Assembly (NCBI RefSeq): GCF_003369835.1
Contig: NZ_QPMJ01000002.1
Coordinates: forward strand, 992,001 to 1,056,000
Reading direction: 5' to 3'
Length of the DNA stretch: 64,000 nucleotides
From: Halorussus rarus
GTDB taxonomy: Archaea > Halobacteriota > Halobacteria > Halobacteriales > Haladaptataceae
In this document: positions 18,047-25,761 of the stretch, piece by piece
Layout of the letters: each line of letters begins with the position of its first letter
Numbering within the stretch: position 1 is the stretch's first letter
Made by a program: the position numbers and the translations under genes
The notes under the pieces: generated by a model
Database searches by the model: none
The model's input: the letters and a program-made list of their open reading frames with translations, nothing else
Told to the model about the DNA's origin: nothing

Positions 18047-19060
18047 ATGGAAATTGGGAGATTTGTTAAGCGAGGACTTCTAAATCCTTTGAAAATCCGG
18101 AAAGTTCTCACTCACAAGAGTGTTCGACGGAATGTTGGTCGTGAGGTGAACAAAATCTATCACAGTAGAGCTAATCAGCGGCCATGGAATCCCGTTGGTA
18201 TTGACATTTTTGCCGAGGATTGGGATAATCTCATTATCCTTGATGCTTGTCGGCATGATGCCATGCAGAACGCAATAAAACGTCATAATCTCGATTGGAA
18301 TCTTGACAGTCGCATTTCTCGTGGCTCTCAGACGCCAGAGTGGTTGTACGCAAATTTTAGCAACCGCCAACTACATGATGTCGTTTACGTCACCGCCTCG
18401 TCAATGCCTCACTATCTCGGCGTTCAAAACCCAACAACACCACGACAACACGAGTATGGCTTCAACCTAGATGTGCATGATTTGATTAATGTCTGGGCAA
18501 GTCCGCCTGAGGAGGCTATCGATACGTATGTTGATCGCGCCGAAATTGACGTTGTTCTCCCCGCCAAGAGCATGATTGAACCTGCAGTCAACGCTGTAGA
18601 GGAATATCCGGATAAAAGAATCATTGTACATATTGTTCAGCCCCATGACCCTTATTGGGGTGAGACGGGCCAACAATTACACAAACAGTCAGCTTCACCT
18701 TGGCATGACAAACTGGATGGCACGCTTGATGAACCAGTCGAAAAACTCCGAGAGGCGTATAGGGAGAATGTTGATTTGGCCGTTAACGCCGCCAAGACGA
18801 TCTCCAAGCAGATATCAGGAAAGACCGTCATAAGTGCCGACCATGGAGAATACCTTTATGAACGGTCTTCCCCGATACCAGTACGGGAAGTCTTGCATCC
18901 CAATAAAACATATACCGATGTACTTGTGAAGGTGCCGTGGGTAGAACTTGAAGATGAACGTCGAGAAGTCCTAGAAGAACAGCCAGTTAAAGATTATCGA
19001 CGGGAACAAAAAAACGGTAAAACACAGGAACAACTAGCAGCTTTGGGATATATAGATTAA
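18047..19060 (+). CDS. Alkaline-phosphatase/sulfatase superfamily protein, copy 1
   Basis: A 337-residue protein. NLIILDACRHDAM has the first metal aspartate, a GSQTPEW segment holds a candidate Ser/Thr nucleophile, IVQPHDPYWG supplies Asp/His ligands and ISADHGEY carries the second metal pair (D-H). The sulfatase C-x-P-x-R formylglycine signature is absent, so this is not a standard sulfatase; a phospho- or sulfo-group transferase acting on glycan is possible. No signal peptide is evident, unusual for the superfamily's surface members. It is AT-rich and followed 82 bases later by a diverged paralog. Confidence 0.72.
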   Translation: MEIGRFVKRGLLNPLKIRKVLTHKSVRRNVGREVNKIYHSRANQRPWNPVGIDIFAEDWDNLIILDACRHDAMQNAIKRHNLDWNLDSRISRGSQTPEWLYANFSNRQLHDVVYVTASSMPHYLGVQNPTTPRQHEYGFNLDVHDLINVWASPPEEAIDTYVDRAEIDVVLPAKSMIEPAVNAVEEYPDKRIIVHIVQPHDPYWGETGQQLHKQSASPWHDKLDGTLDEPVEKLREAYRENVDLAVNAAKTISKQISGKTVISADHGEYLYERSSPIPVREVLHPNKTYTDVLVKVPWVELEDERREVLEEQPVKDYRREQKNGKTQEQLAALGYID

Positions 19061-19142
19061 ATTTAATATTTTTACAAGCTGATTATGGCAGGCTTGAGTC
19101 CTTCGGAGAATATTTATTGGTCGATTTTAAATACTCACGGAG

Positions 19143-20051
19143 ATGTATACCCCAAGGCAAATCCTTCGTGGTATAACTATGCCTAGGATTGCTGCGCGAG
19201 AAATAAATAGATTCATCCATACTCGTGGAGGTCGGCGCTACCATCATCCTAAATCTAAAAACGTTCTTGATCGGGAGTGGGATTGTCTAATCATACTTGA
19301 TGCCTGCAGATATGATGTATTCAAGGATGTTGCCAACCTCCCGGGGAATCTTAGCTCTGTCTATTCAAGAGGCAGTGCCACTTACGATTTTATTTGCGCT
19401 AACTTTTCTAATCGGAAAGAATATGACACGGTATATGTTAGTGCAAACGCTTGGTTCCTCAAGCTTCAAGATGACATCTCTGCCGAAGTCCACGAATTCA
19501 TTAATCTACAGGATAAAGATCTAGATATAGAATGGGCTAACAAAGAATTAGCGACTCCAAGCCCTCAAGCTGTTACTAAAGCTGCCAAAATGGCCCATGA
19601 TGAAAATCCAAACAAACGATTAATTGTCCACTATCTACAACCACATCATCCGTTTATAGGTCCGACTGGCAAAAAGCATCTTGATCACGATTCTACTTCA
19701 TTATTAGAGGTCGTTGAGGCAGCAGATATCAGCGATAAAATACTAAGAAAAGCATACCGTGAAAACTTGGAGATAGTCCTCCCAGAAGTAGAGGAATTAC
19801 TGACTTCAATTCCAGGTAGAAAAGTTGTTACAGCAGATCATGGGGAAATGCTAGGGGACAGGCATGATTATATCCCAATCCAAGACTATGGACACTTTGA
19901 AGGAATTTTGAATGAATCGACTATTAAGGTCCCGTGGTTAGTATATGAATCAGATGAGAGACCGGAAATAATAGCGGAGCGGCCAAAAAGAAAATCGGTG
20001 GATGTATCTGAAGTCAATGAGCAACTGGAGAATCTGGGGTATAAAATATAG
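19143..20051 (+). CDS. Alkaline-phosphatase/sulfatase superfamily protein, copy 2
   Basis: A 302-residue paralog of the preceding gene. It keeps the same ordered motifs: CLIILDACRYDVF, a GSATYDF nucleophile region, YLQPHHPFIG and VTADHGEM. The order and spacing match copy 1, but overall identity is moderate, so the tandem pair is old or was acquired together. The base composition is the most AT-rich in the window. An in-frame ATG at 19179 is an alternative start; the longer form aligns better with copy 1. Function is inferred only at superfamily level. Confidence 0.7.
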   Translation: MYTPRQILRGITMPRIAAREINRFIHTRGGRRYHHPKSKNVLDREWDCLIILDACRYDVFKDVANLPGNLSSVYSRGSATYDFICANFSNRKEYDTVYVSANAWFLKLQDDISAEVHEFINLQDKDLDIEWANKELATPSPQAVTKAAKMAHDENPNKRLIVHYLQPHHPFIGPTGKKHLDHDSTSLLEVVEAADISDKILRKAYRENLEIVLPEVEELLTSIPGRKVVTADHGEMLGDRHDYIPIQDYGHFEGILNESTIKVPWLVYESDERPEIIAERPKRKSVDVSEVNEQLENLGYKI

Positions 20052-20057
20052 TGTGAC

Positions 20058-20063
20058 TTTTTT
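20058..20063 (+). terminator. T-run terminator after AT-rich block
   Basis: A run of six T residues lies just downstream of the stop at 20051 in AT-rich sequence, as in archaeal intrinsic termination. Prediction from sequence only. Confidence 0.4.
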
Positions 20064-20228
20064 CGCATTCTATTTATTAATGTAATAAATATATAAATAT
20101 AGGTTGTTACATTTCTGTGGAAGGCGAATGTGTTACGTTAATGACAACATTAATACCGCTAAGGAAAGTGTATGGCGTTATGGCTAAGTAACCGGCAACG
20201 ACGATGAGGCAAGTCTTCCAACAAGAAT

Positions 20229-20236
20229 GTAAATAG
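20229..20236 (+). promoter_or_regulatory. TATA-like box for rfbB
   Basis: The box TAAATAG is centred about 27 bases before the rfbB ATG at 20259, consistent with a leaderless transcript. The 200-base gap upstream otherwise shows only AT-rich sequence. Confidence 0.45.
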
Positions 20237-20258
20237 GTGCCGCAAACAAGAACATAAC

Positions 20259-21185
20259 ATGCGCATTCTCGTCACAGGCGGCGCTGGGTTTATCGGTTCA
20301 AACTTCGTTCACTACGTCCTTGGTAACCACGAAGACGATGAAGTCGTCACATTAGATGCACTGACGTACGCTGGCACCCGAGATAACCTAGATGGTGTCC
20401 TCGACAACTCACGCCACAAGTTCGTCAAAGGCGATATCGGTGACCGAGAACTAGTTTCTGACCTCGTTTCAGATGTTGACGCAGTCGTCAACTTTGCGGC
20501 AGAGTCTCACGTTGATCGCTCTATCGAGGGTGCAAAACCATTTGTATCGACGAATGTCCAAGGCACGCAGACGCTTCTTGACGCGGCCAAGGAGGCCAAC
20601 GTCAAACGGTTCCTCCAGATTTCGACTGACGAAGTTTACGGCCAAGTCCTTGACGGGAGATTTGCCGAAGACGACCAATTGAATCCACGGAATCCCTACG
20701 CTGCGACGAAGGCGGGTGCCGACCTACTTGCTCAGAGTTATCAGACAACCCATGACCTACCCGTGCTCATCACGCGTACCTGTAACAACTTCGGCCCGAG
20801 ACAGCACTCTGAGAAACTAATACCGAAATTCATTCAGAATGCTGCTGCCGGTAAACCGTTACCGGTATACGGAGATGGGTCAAATGTTCGTGAGTGGCTA
20901 TACGTGGAGGACAACTGCCGTGCAATCGACCTTGTTCTCCGAGAAGGGGAGGTCGGCGAAGTCTACAATATCGGCAGTCACACCGAAAAGACAAACCTCG
21001 AAGTCACCAAGCTAATTCTTGACGCCGTTGGTGCGTCTAAAGACCTAATCGAGTTTGTCGAGGATCGAGCTGGTCACGACCAGCGATACGCACTTGAAAG
21101 CAGAAAGATTAACGCACTTGGCTGGGACCCCTGCTATTCCTTCGAAGAAGCCCTAGATTTGACTGTTGACTACTATCTTGACTGA
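20259..21185 (+). CDS. rfbB: dTDP-glucose 4,6-dehydratase
   Basis: A 308-residue extended SDR enzyme converting dTDP-glucose to dTDP-4-keto-6-deoxyglucose. It shows GGAGFIGSNFVHYVL (NAD site), FAAESHVDRSI (typical of RmlB rather than 4-epimerases), STDEVYG (active-site region) and YAATKAGADLL (Tyr-x3-Lys). RNNFGPRQ-like sequence CNNFGPRQHSEKLIP is also characteristic. It is about 5 kb from the ketoisomerase and aminotransferase and 9 kb from rfbA, so the pathway genes are scattered in one cluster. Confidence 0.92.
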   Translation: MRILVTGGAGFIGSNFVHYVLGNHEDDEVVTLDALTYAGTRDNLDGVLDNSRHKFVKGDIGDRELVSDLVSDVDAVVNFAAESHVDRSIEGAKPFVSTNVQGTQTLLDAAKEANVKRFLQISTDEVYGQVLDGRFAEDDQLNPRNPYAATKAGADLLAQSYQTTHDLPVLITRTCNNFGPRQHSEKLIPKFIQNAAAGKPLPVYGDGSNVREWLYVEDNCRAIDLVLREGEVGEVYNIGSHTEKTNLEVTKLILDAVGASKDLIEFVEDRAGHDQRYALESRKINALGWDPCYSFEEALDLTVDYYLD

Positions 21186-21241
21186 CGGCGATCTAAACCG
21201 AGTAACTCTCTCAACACAGGGGAACTGACACGGTCCTCTGT

Positions 21242-23062
21242 TTATGTCGTTTCCGTACTCTGTGACTGTACTCGGTATAGTTTTGCATATTGTCCATCGT
21301 TTGCGACGAGTTTTTCGTGCTGGCCGGTCTCGACAATCTGTCCTGAATCGATGGTATATATTCGGTCAGCATTCTGTACTGTCGATAGTCGATGGGCGAT
21401 TCCGATTATCGCGTACTCTCGTTCCAGATTCTCGATAGATGTTTGGACCTCCTTCTCCAGTGTCGAATCAAGATTGCTCGTGGCTTCGTCTAGTATCAGC
21501 ACGTCTGCTTCCTTTAATAGTGCTCGAGCCAATGCAACTCGCTGTCGCTGCCCACCAGAGAGTCGCACCCCCTGATCTCCAAGTTCTGTTTCGTACCCAT
21601 CAGGCAACTCATCGAAGAATTGATCTACCTTGGCGATTCGCGCAACTTTGTCTAACTCTTTCTTGGAAACATCCCTATTTCCGATGGTTAAATTATATCG
21701 GAGTGTATCATTGAAAATGAAGGGATCCTGCTGAACGATTGCGATTTGTTCCCGCCACTTATCGATTGCCATTTCATGAATTGAACGGTCGTTTGCCCGT
21801 ATTTCCCCGGAATCAGGTTCGTACAGACGAGCCAATAGCGACACGATGGTCGATTTCCCAGCACCGGATTCACCGACGAACCCAATGAATTCACCTTTTT
21901 TCAACTCTAGAGATATCCCAGATAGAACCTCCTCATCTTGGCTTTGATAAGAAAAATAGATATCATCAACCGTGATAGTTCGTACTTCTTCTGGGACAGA
22001 CTCTGTATTGGCTTCCGGTTCCTGATTTTGGTCAAGTTCGTCAATGAATTGTTGCGTTCGAACAAGATGGGGGAGATTGTTCTCGATTTCATACAGTTGT
22101 GAATTGAGGCCACTCACTTTTGGTCCGAGCCTGAACATTGCGAAGAGAAAAACACCGAGTGATCCGAGCGACATATCAGCAAATGCAATAGCGAGGTAAA
22201 TCAACACAAACACCGAAATCGCCGTCAACAGGTTATAGAAATTTTGAATCGCTTGCTGGTTACGTCGCTGTTTGATGCTTGCAGTGGCAAACATATCGAC
22301 AGCATTTAGGAAATCGTCAAAGAGTTCCTCTTTCAGCCCAAAAAGCTTCGTATCTCTAATACCCTGTGTCCCTGCTTGTGCTGTCTGTTGGACGCACTCA
22401 TTCGCGTCAGCAACTCGGTCACCTATTCTATAACCCGATTCCAGAATGTAGCGGAAGAGAATTGAAAATCCACCAAGGAATACTATCGCAAAGACTGTAA
22501 GGTAGGGTGAAAGTACGAATGCAATGATTAAGTATATAAGACACAAAAGTCCCTGTTCAAGCAAATTAACTACGAACTGGATGACACGACCAGCATATTC
22601 AGCCTGCGTGACAATTGCATTGAGAATATCGTCAGACCCCTCCCGGTCGAAGTAGCTAATCCGCGCATCGAGTGCGTTTTCGAACGCCTGTGTCTGTAGC
22701 TCTCGCGTGTAGTCGACGACCAGTGCCCCACGCAACCATCGGACGACGAACGTCAACGTCCACCGAACTGTAAGGACGAAACTCACGCCCGTAACTACGG
22801 TAGCGAGCGTGAACGGTATTCCCAACGTCTGATACGCTGCCACGAACACCATCAGTAACCCATCAGCATCGGCTGCCGGGTTACCCGGTGTTTTCACGAT
22901 CTCGATAATAGGTAAAATAAAGCTCAATCCGACCGCCTCGAGAGCGGCCGCGAAGACGCCGGCGGCGATAATCGCTGCCGTAAATCCCGGCCGGTATTTG
23001 GCAACTCGCACTAGAGCTTGGAGTTGCTTCCGGTGGTGGATTCGCTCAGAATCGGTATCCAT
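21242..23062 (-). CDS. ABC transporter, fused membrane and ATPase domains (flippase-like)
   Basis: A 606-residue half-transporter. About residues 20-340 form the six-helix membrane domain. The ATPase domain has Walker A (GESGAGKST), the signature LSGGQRQRVALARALL, Walker B (VLILDEATSNLDS) and the H-loop (IIGIAHRLS). I chose the ATG at 23062; a longer open frame adds 64 residues with no transporter features. The MsbA/PglK-like architecture and the position at the end of a glycan cluster suggest flipping of a lipid-linked oligosaccharide across the membrane. A general lipid or drug exporter remains possible. Confidence 0.85.
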   Translation of the reverse strand: MDTDSERIHHRKQLQALVRVAKYRPGFTAAIIAAGVFAAALEAVGLSFILPIIEIVKTPGNPAADADGLLMVFVAAYQTLGIPFTLATVVTGVSFVLTVRWTLTFVVRWLRGALVVDYTRELQTQAFENALDARISYFDREGSDDILNAIVTQAEYAGRVIQFVVNLLEQGLLCLIYLIIAFVLSPYLTVFAIVFLGGFSILFRYILESGYRIGDRVADANECVQQTAQAGTQGIRDTKLFGLKEELFDDFLNAVDMFATASIKQRRNQQAIQNFYNLLTAISVFVLIYLAIAFADMSLGSLGVFLFAMFRLGPKVSGLNSQLYEIENNLPHLVRTQQFIDELDQNQEPEANTESVPEEVRTITVDDIYFSYQSQDEEVLSGISLELKKGEFIGFVGESGAGKSTIVSLLARLYEPDSGEIRANDRSIHEMAIDKWREQIAIVQQDPFIFNDTLRYNLTIGNRDVSKKELDKVARIAKVDQFFDELPDGYETELGDQGVRLSGGQRQRVALARALLKEADVLILDEATSNLDSTLEKEVQTSIENLEREYAIIGIAHRLSTVQNADRIYTIDSGQIVETGQHEKLVANDGQYAKLYRVQSQSTETT

Positions 23063-23250
23063 CCTACGCAAAGGACTTCCACCCGGATAGAAAAACAATA
23101 CGATACAGCCGTGACGGGATAGAAATTCCGACGTGCGTATTGGGAGAGCCCTAAGCCATAGCCCCGGGTACTCAAGTCTCTTAATGTGAAGGGGAAATCC
23201 GTTTCGTTCGAGGGATTTTTTAAGCCCACAGTAGTCGCACCCGAGGCAAG

Positions 23251-23514
23251 TCACGAACTAGCATCTTCTCTAGGATTATCTATTAGTTCGTAGACACCGG
23301 AGTCGTAGACGTTCTTAAGGTGACCGTGTTCGGCCAGTCGGATCATACGCTGGCTAACGTACTGGCGTGAGAGTTCGCGTCCGTATTCTTCTTCGAGGAG
23401 CGTGCGGACGAGCGCAGGAGTCGCTCGACCGTCTGCAAGGATATCGAGGATGTCGTGATCGGCGTTGTTGAGATCTGCTTCGGTGAGTACCATTACTGTC
23501 TTGCTTTTCGCCAT
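23251..23514 (-). CDS. Winged-helix DNA-binding protein
   Basis: An 87-residue protein with a helix-turn-helix pattern: ADHDILDILADGRATPALVR, then YVSQRMIRLAEHGHLKNV and a beta-wing (VYDSGVYELID). Such single-domain wHTH proteins are abundant in haloarchaea. It lies between the exporter and the HRAMP operon, divergent from the latter across a 177-base gap, so it could regulate that operon. That link is position only. Confidence 0.72.
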   Translation of the reverse strand: MAKSKTVMVLTEADLNNADHDILDILADGRATPALVRTLLEEEYGRELSRQYVSQRMIRLAEHGHLKNVYDSGVYELIDNPREDASS

Positions 23515-23591
23515 TCTTGGTTGGGAGTTACGGTTTACATCACCGCTACGGTTGCTATTGTATGCTTCTATTATCTGTTTACGGATAGCAA

Positions 23592-23599
23592 CCTATAAG
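23592..23599 (+). promoter_or_regulatory. TATA-like box for HRAMP operon
   Basis: The box CCTATAAG lies about 97 bases before the first ATG at 23692. A start site near 23622 would give a leader of roughly 70 bases containing the two hairpins at 23651-23691. A leader this long is uncommon in haloarchaea, where leaderless transcripts predominate. Confidence 0.4.
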
Positions 23600-23650
23600 T
23601 TGGAGGGGAACGTACTATGGGCTAAGAAGCGTGGGATGCCACAGAAAGGC

Positions 23651-23691
23651 TCGGTGCTGGAACACCGAACCGCGCTTCGGTGGAGCGAAGC
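23651..23691 (+). promoter_or_regulatory. Two tandem hairpins in HRAMP leader
   Basis: Stem 1 is TCGGTG (23651-23656) with CACCGA (23663-23668), a perfect 6-bp stem with a 6-base loop. Stem 2 is GCTTCG (23674-23679) with CGAAGC (23686-23691), again 6 bp with a 6-base loop GTGGAG. Stem 2 abuts the ATG at 23692 and its loop holds the only Shine-Dalgarno-like GGAG. It may control translation or be a processed RNA; neither is shown by sequence alone. Confidence 0.5.
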
Positions 23692-23886
23692 ATGTCGAAG
23701 AACGCACCAGCAGAAGAAGAAGATTCCGATGAATCGCTAGACAAATCCTCGACGCCCATACCGGAAGGTTCGGAGACCCAGAAGAAGCCCTGTCCCGATG
23801 GCCAGCAGTGGTGTCCGGGACCGAACGGAACTGACCTCCCGTGTTGGCCGTGTTTCTGCCTTCGGAACTGGGGGAACGGTCGATGA
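23692..23886 (+). CDS. Small cysteine-rich protein, HRAMP operon gene 1
   Basis: A 64-residue protein. The N-terminal half is acidic and low-complexity (EEEDSDESLD); the C-terminal half carries five cysteines in the pattern C-x6-C, C-x2-C-x-C, consistent with metal binding. A GTG at 23680 is an alternative start but would fall inside hairpin 2. Its stop overlaps the next gene by 4 bases. I do not recognise the family; its place at the head of the operon suggests a partner or regulator of the RAMP proteins. Confidence 0.6.
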   Translation: MSKNAPAEEEDSDESLDKSSTPIPEGSETQKKPCPDGQQWCPGPNGTDLPCWPCFCLRNWGNGR

Positions 23887-24086
23887 TGACGAAACGGGAG
23901 CACTTGCGAATGCACCTCGTGCAAGCGCTTACGCGGTGTGAAAACGCTGACGCCCGGGCCCATCTACGAGTCGCACTACAGTACTGCGACGCGCTCGCAC
24001 CAACGTCGCTGAGGGAATGCCCGGTGTGTGGGAAGGCCGGCCTCCCCAAGCGTATCGAACACCACGAATGTTCTGAAGAACAATGA
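23883..24086 (+). CDS. Small CPxCG zinc-finger protein, HRAMP operon gene 2
   Basis: A 67-residue protein: a basic helical N-terminus (MMTKREHLRMHLVQAL), then RECPVCGKAG and a HHEC close to the end, giving a C-x2-C and H-x-C-like zinc site. The CPxCG motif marks the small zinc-finger proteins common in haloarchaea. It overlaps both neighbours by 4 bases (ATGA), so it is translated as part of the operon. A nucleic-acid binding role is plausible but unproven. Confidence 0.65.
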   Translation: MMTKREHLRMHLVQALTRCENADARAHLRVALQYCDALAPTSLRECPVCGKAGLPKRIEHHECSEEQ

Positions 24087-24982
24087 GTGATTCCGACACC
24101 GATTCGGCTTCGACTCCGGACCCAGCCCAGTTCTGCGACGTGTTCGTCCGACTCCGGTCGGACTTACTCGTGATCGGCGACAGCATCATCACGGACCGAC
24201 ATCACGCCTCGAATAACAACTACAACGATACCGACCCACAGAACCAGATCGGCGGTATTATTCCGGCATTCAGCCTCTCTGGCTGGCTCCGACACGGAAT
24301 GGAGCGGGTTGTCCACGCTCGCGGTGGCAGTGCGTGCCATCCTGGCGAAGCCAATGCGAACTTTCGCAAAGACGGCGTGTACGAACGCGATCTGAAGGTC
24401 GGGTATCACGAAAAAGGCGACTGTCTCGAGGATGCTGATACGGATGGAGGCTGCATCGTCTTCGAGCTCTTCGGCGGCTTCGACAATCAACCGGGAACGC
24501 TGATGCGCCGGCCAATTAAGTTCAATCCGGTTCGCTCGAAAGTGGAGTATCCCCGGGGCCAGGCCGAAGGGCACTACCGACGGCTTAACCGCAACGTTGT
24601 CTCGCGAAATCCAACGGATAACCGAGAACCACTCCGGAACGCCGAAATAGATGCGGTAGCCAACCTTGACGGCTGCTGGCACCTCTCCTTTCGAGATCCG
24701 AAACCCGAGTTTCTCGGGCTTCTCGTCGAGGCCATCGAGTTCTTGAACGACCACCAGACCGACTTCATGCACCAGTTAGGTGGCGCGCGAAACTTCGGCG
24801 CAGGCATCGTCGACTGTGGCCTCATCACCCCACTCTACGAGAATCGCGAACTCAAACGTGTCTTCGACCGGAAAGCGGACAACACCGAGCGAATGGACGA
24901 GAAAACCGAGGAGTGGAACGAGGAGTATCGCCCGGCGTTCGTGAACGCGCTGGACGACCGAATCGCAGAGGGCCGTACATGA
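24083..24982 (+). CDS. Cas7-like RAMP protein (HRAMP system)
   Basis: A 299-residue protein. IIPAFSLSGWLRHGMERV matches the I-P-x-S-x-x-G-x-x-R segment of Cas7/Csm3-type RAMPs, and LGGARNFGAGIVDCGL is a glycine-rich RAMP loop near residue 240. Two Cys/His-bearing segments between residues about 85 and 115 (ACHPG and YHEKGDC) could bind zinc in an insertion. In known class 1 effectors Cas7 forms the RNA-binding backbone. The gene overlaps both neighbours by 4 bases. Published HRAMP loci in Halobacteria contain diverged Cas5 and Cas7 homologs without an array, which this operon fits; assignment is from memory and motifs. Confidence 0.62.
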   Translation: MSDSDTDSASTPDPAQFCDVFVRLRSDLLVIGDSIITDRHHASNNNYNDTDPQNQIGGIIPAFSLSGWLRHGMERVVHARGGSACHPGEANANFRKDGVYERDLKVGYHEKGDCLEDADTDGGCIVFELFGGFDNQPGTLMRRPIKFNPVRSKVEYPRGQAEGHYRRLNRNVVSRNPTDNREPLRNAEIDAVANLDGCWHLSFRDPKPEFLGLLVEAIEFLNDHQTDFMHQLGGARNFGAGIVDCGLITPLYENRELKRVFDRKADNTERMDEKTEEWNEEYRPAFVNALDDRIAEGRT

Positions 24983-25761
24983 CTCCGAACGCCACCGACA
25001 CCGATGGCCACAGTGACGGCAACCATGACCTGATGGTCGCCGCGTATCGCCACGATGCCCATAAACTCACCGGCGATGCACACGAGAACGCCCCAGAGAC
25101 GTTCGCAGATGTTCCGGTCAACCAACCTGTTCCGTATGGCGCTGACGGCGATGCGTCGGCACTGAGCCGCCCCCACGGCCAGCCGGAGAAAACGGTGTCC
25201 CATCATGAATCGAACTACCGCTTGTCGCTCGTCACCGGCGACTCACAGTACGATGCCACGTCGTTCTCGCGTACACACGTCTCCGAGGCGCTCAAAACGC
25301 TACTCACGCATACCGATCCCGAGGCGATGCACCGGGCATGGCTGACGTCGGAGATAGCAGGTGGATTCAACGAGTCGGTGTACTACCCCTATACGTCCCT
25401 GAAATACCACACATTGCTGGTTGCGGGATTGCTCGACAACTACCGCGACGGCCACGAATTTGCCGACCTCCTATTAGTTGTCGACACCGCCAATAAGATC
25501 GTCCCCTACCGCACAATCTATGCGAGCGAACGCTTCACGCTCAGAATCGACGCCGATGCCGATGGACAACCGTGGGCGCGCCTCGGGACCAGCCCGTCGC
25601 GATCGTGGGCGTCAACCTGGAACCGACTCACCGCCCACCCCCTCGACACTAACGCCGACAAGGACGAGATGGTCCGTGACGCGAATCTCCGACGAATCTG
25701 GAGTTGGTCAACTGCATTGCAGTATCTCGAAGACAGCGACGAACGGAGCGAGCACACATGA
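24979..25761 (+). CDS. Uncharacterised conserved protein of HRAMP operon
   Basis: A 260-residue protein starting at the ATG that overlaps the Cas7-like stop (24979-24982). The N-terminus is acidic and His/Asp-rich; residues about 70-160 contain a probable alpha-helical region (VSEALKTLLTHTDPEAM) and then FADLLLVVDTANKIV. No glycine-rich RAMP loop, nuclease or helicase motif is visible. The described HRAMP systems carry one uncharacterised signature protein with Cas5 and Cas7, and this gene holds that position. It may be a large- or small-subunit equivalent. Its stop overlaps the Cas5-like gene by 4 bases. Confidence 0.55.
   Translation: MTPNATDTDGHSDGNHDLMVAAYRHDAHKLTGDAHENAPETFADVPVNQPVPYGADGDASALSRPHGQPEKTVSHHESNYRLSLVTGDSQYDATSFSRTHVSEALKTLLTHTDPEAMHRAWLTSEIAGGFNESVYYPYTSLKYHTLLVAGLLDNYRDGHEFADLLLVVDTANKIVPYRTIYASERFTLRIDADADGQPWARLGTSPSRSWASTWNRLTAHPLDTNADKDEMVRDANLRRIWSWSTALQYLEDSDERSEHT

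Noticed and set aside
18047-20051. Classical sulfatases
   Set aside because: Neither copy has the C/S-x-P-x-R formylglycine signature.
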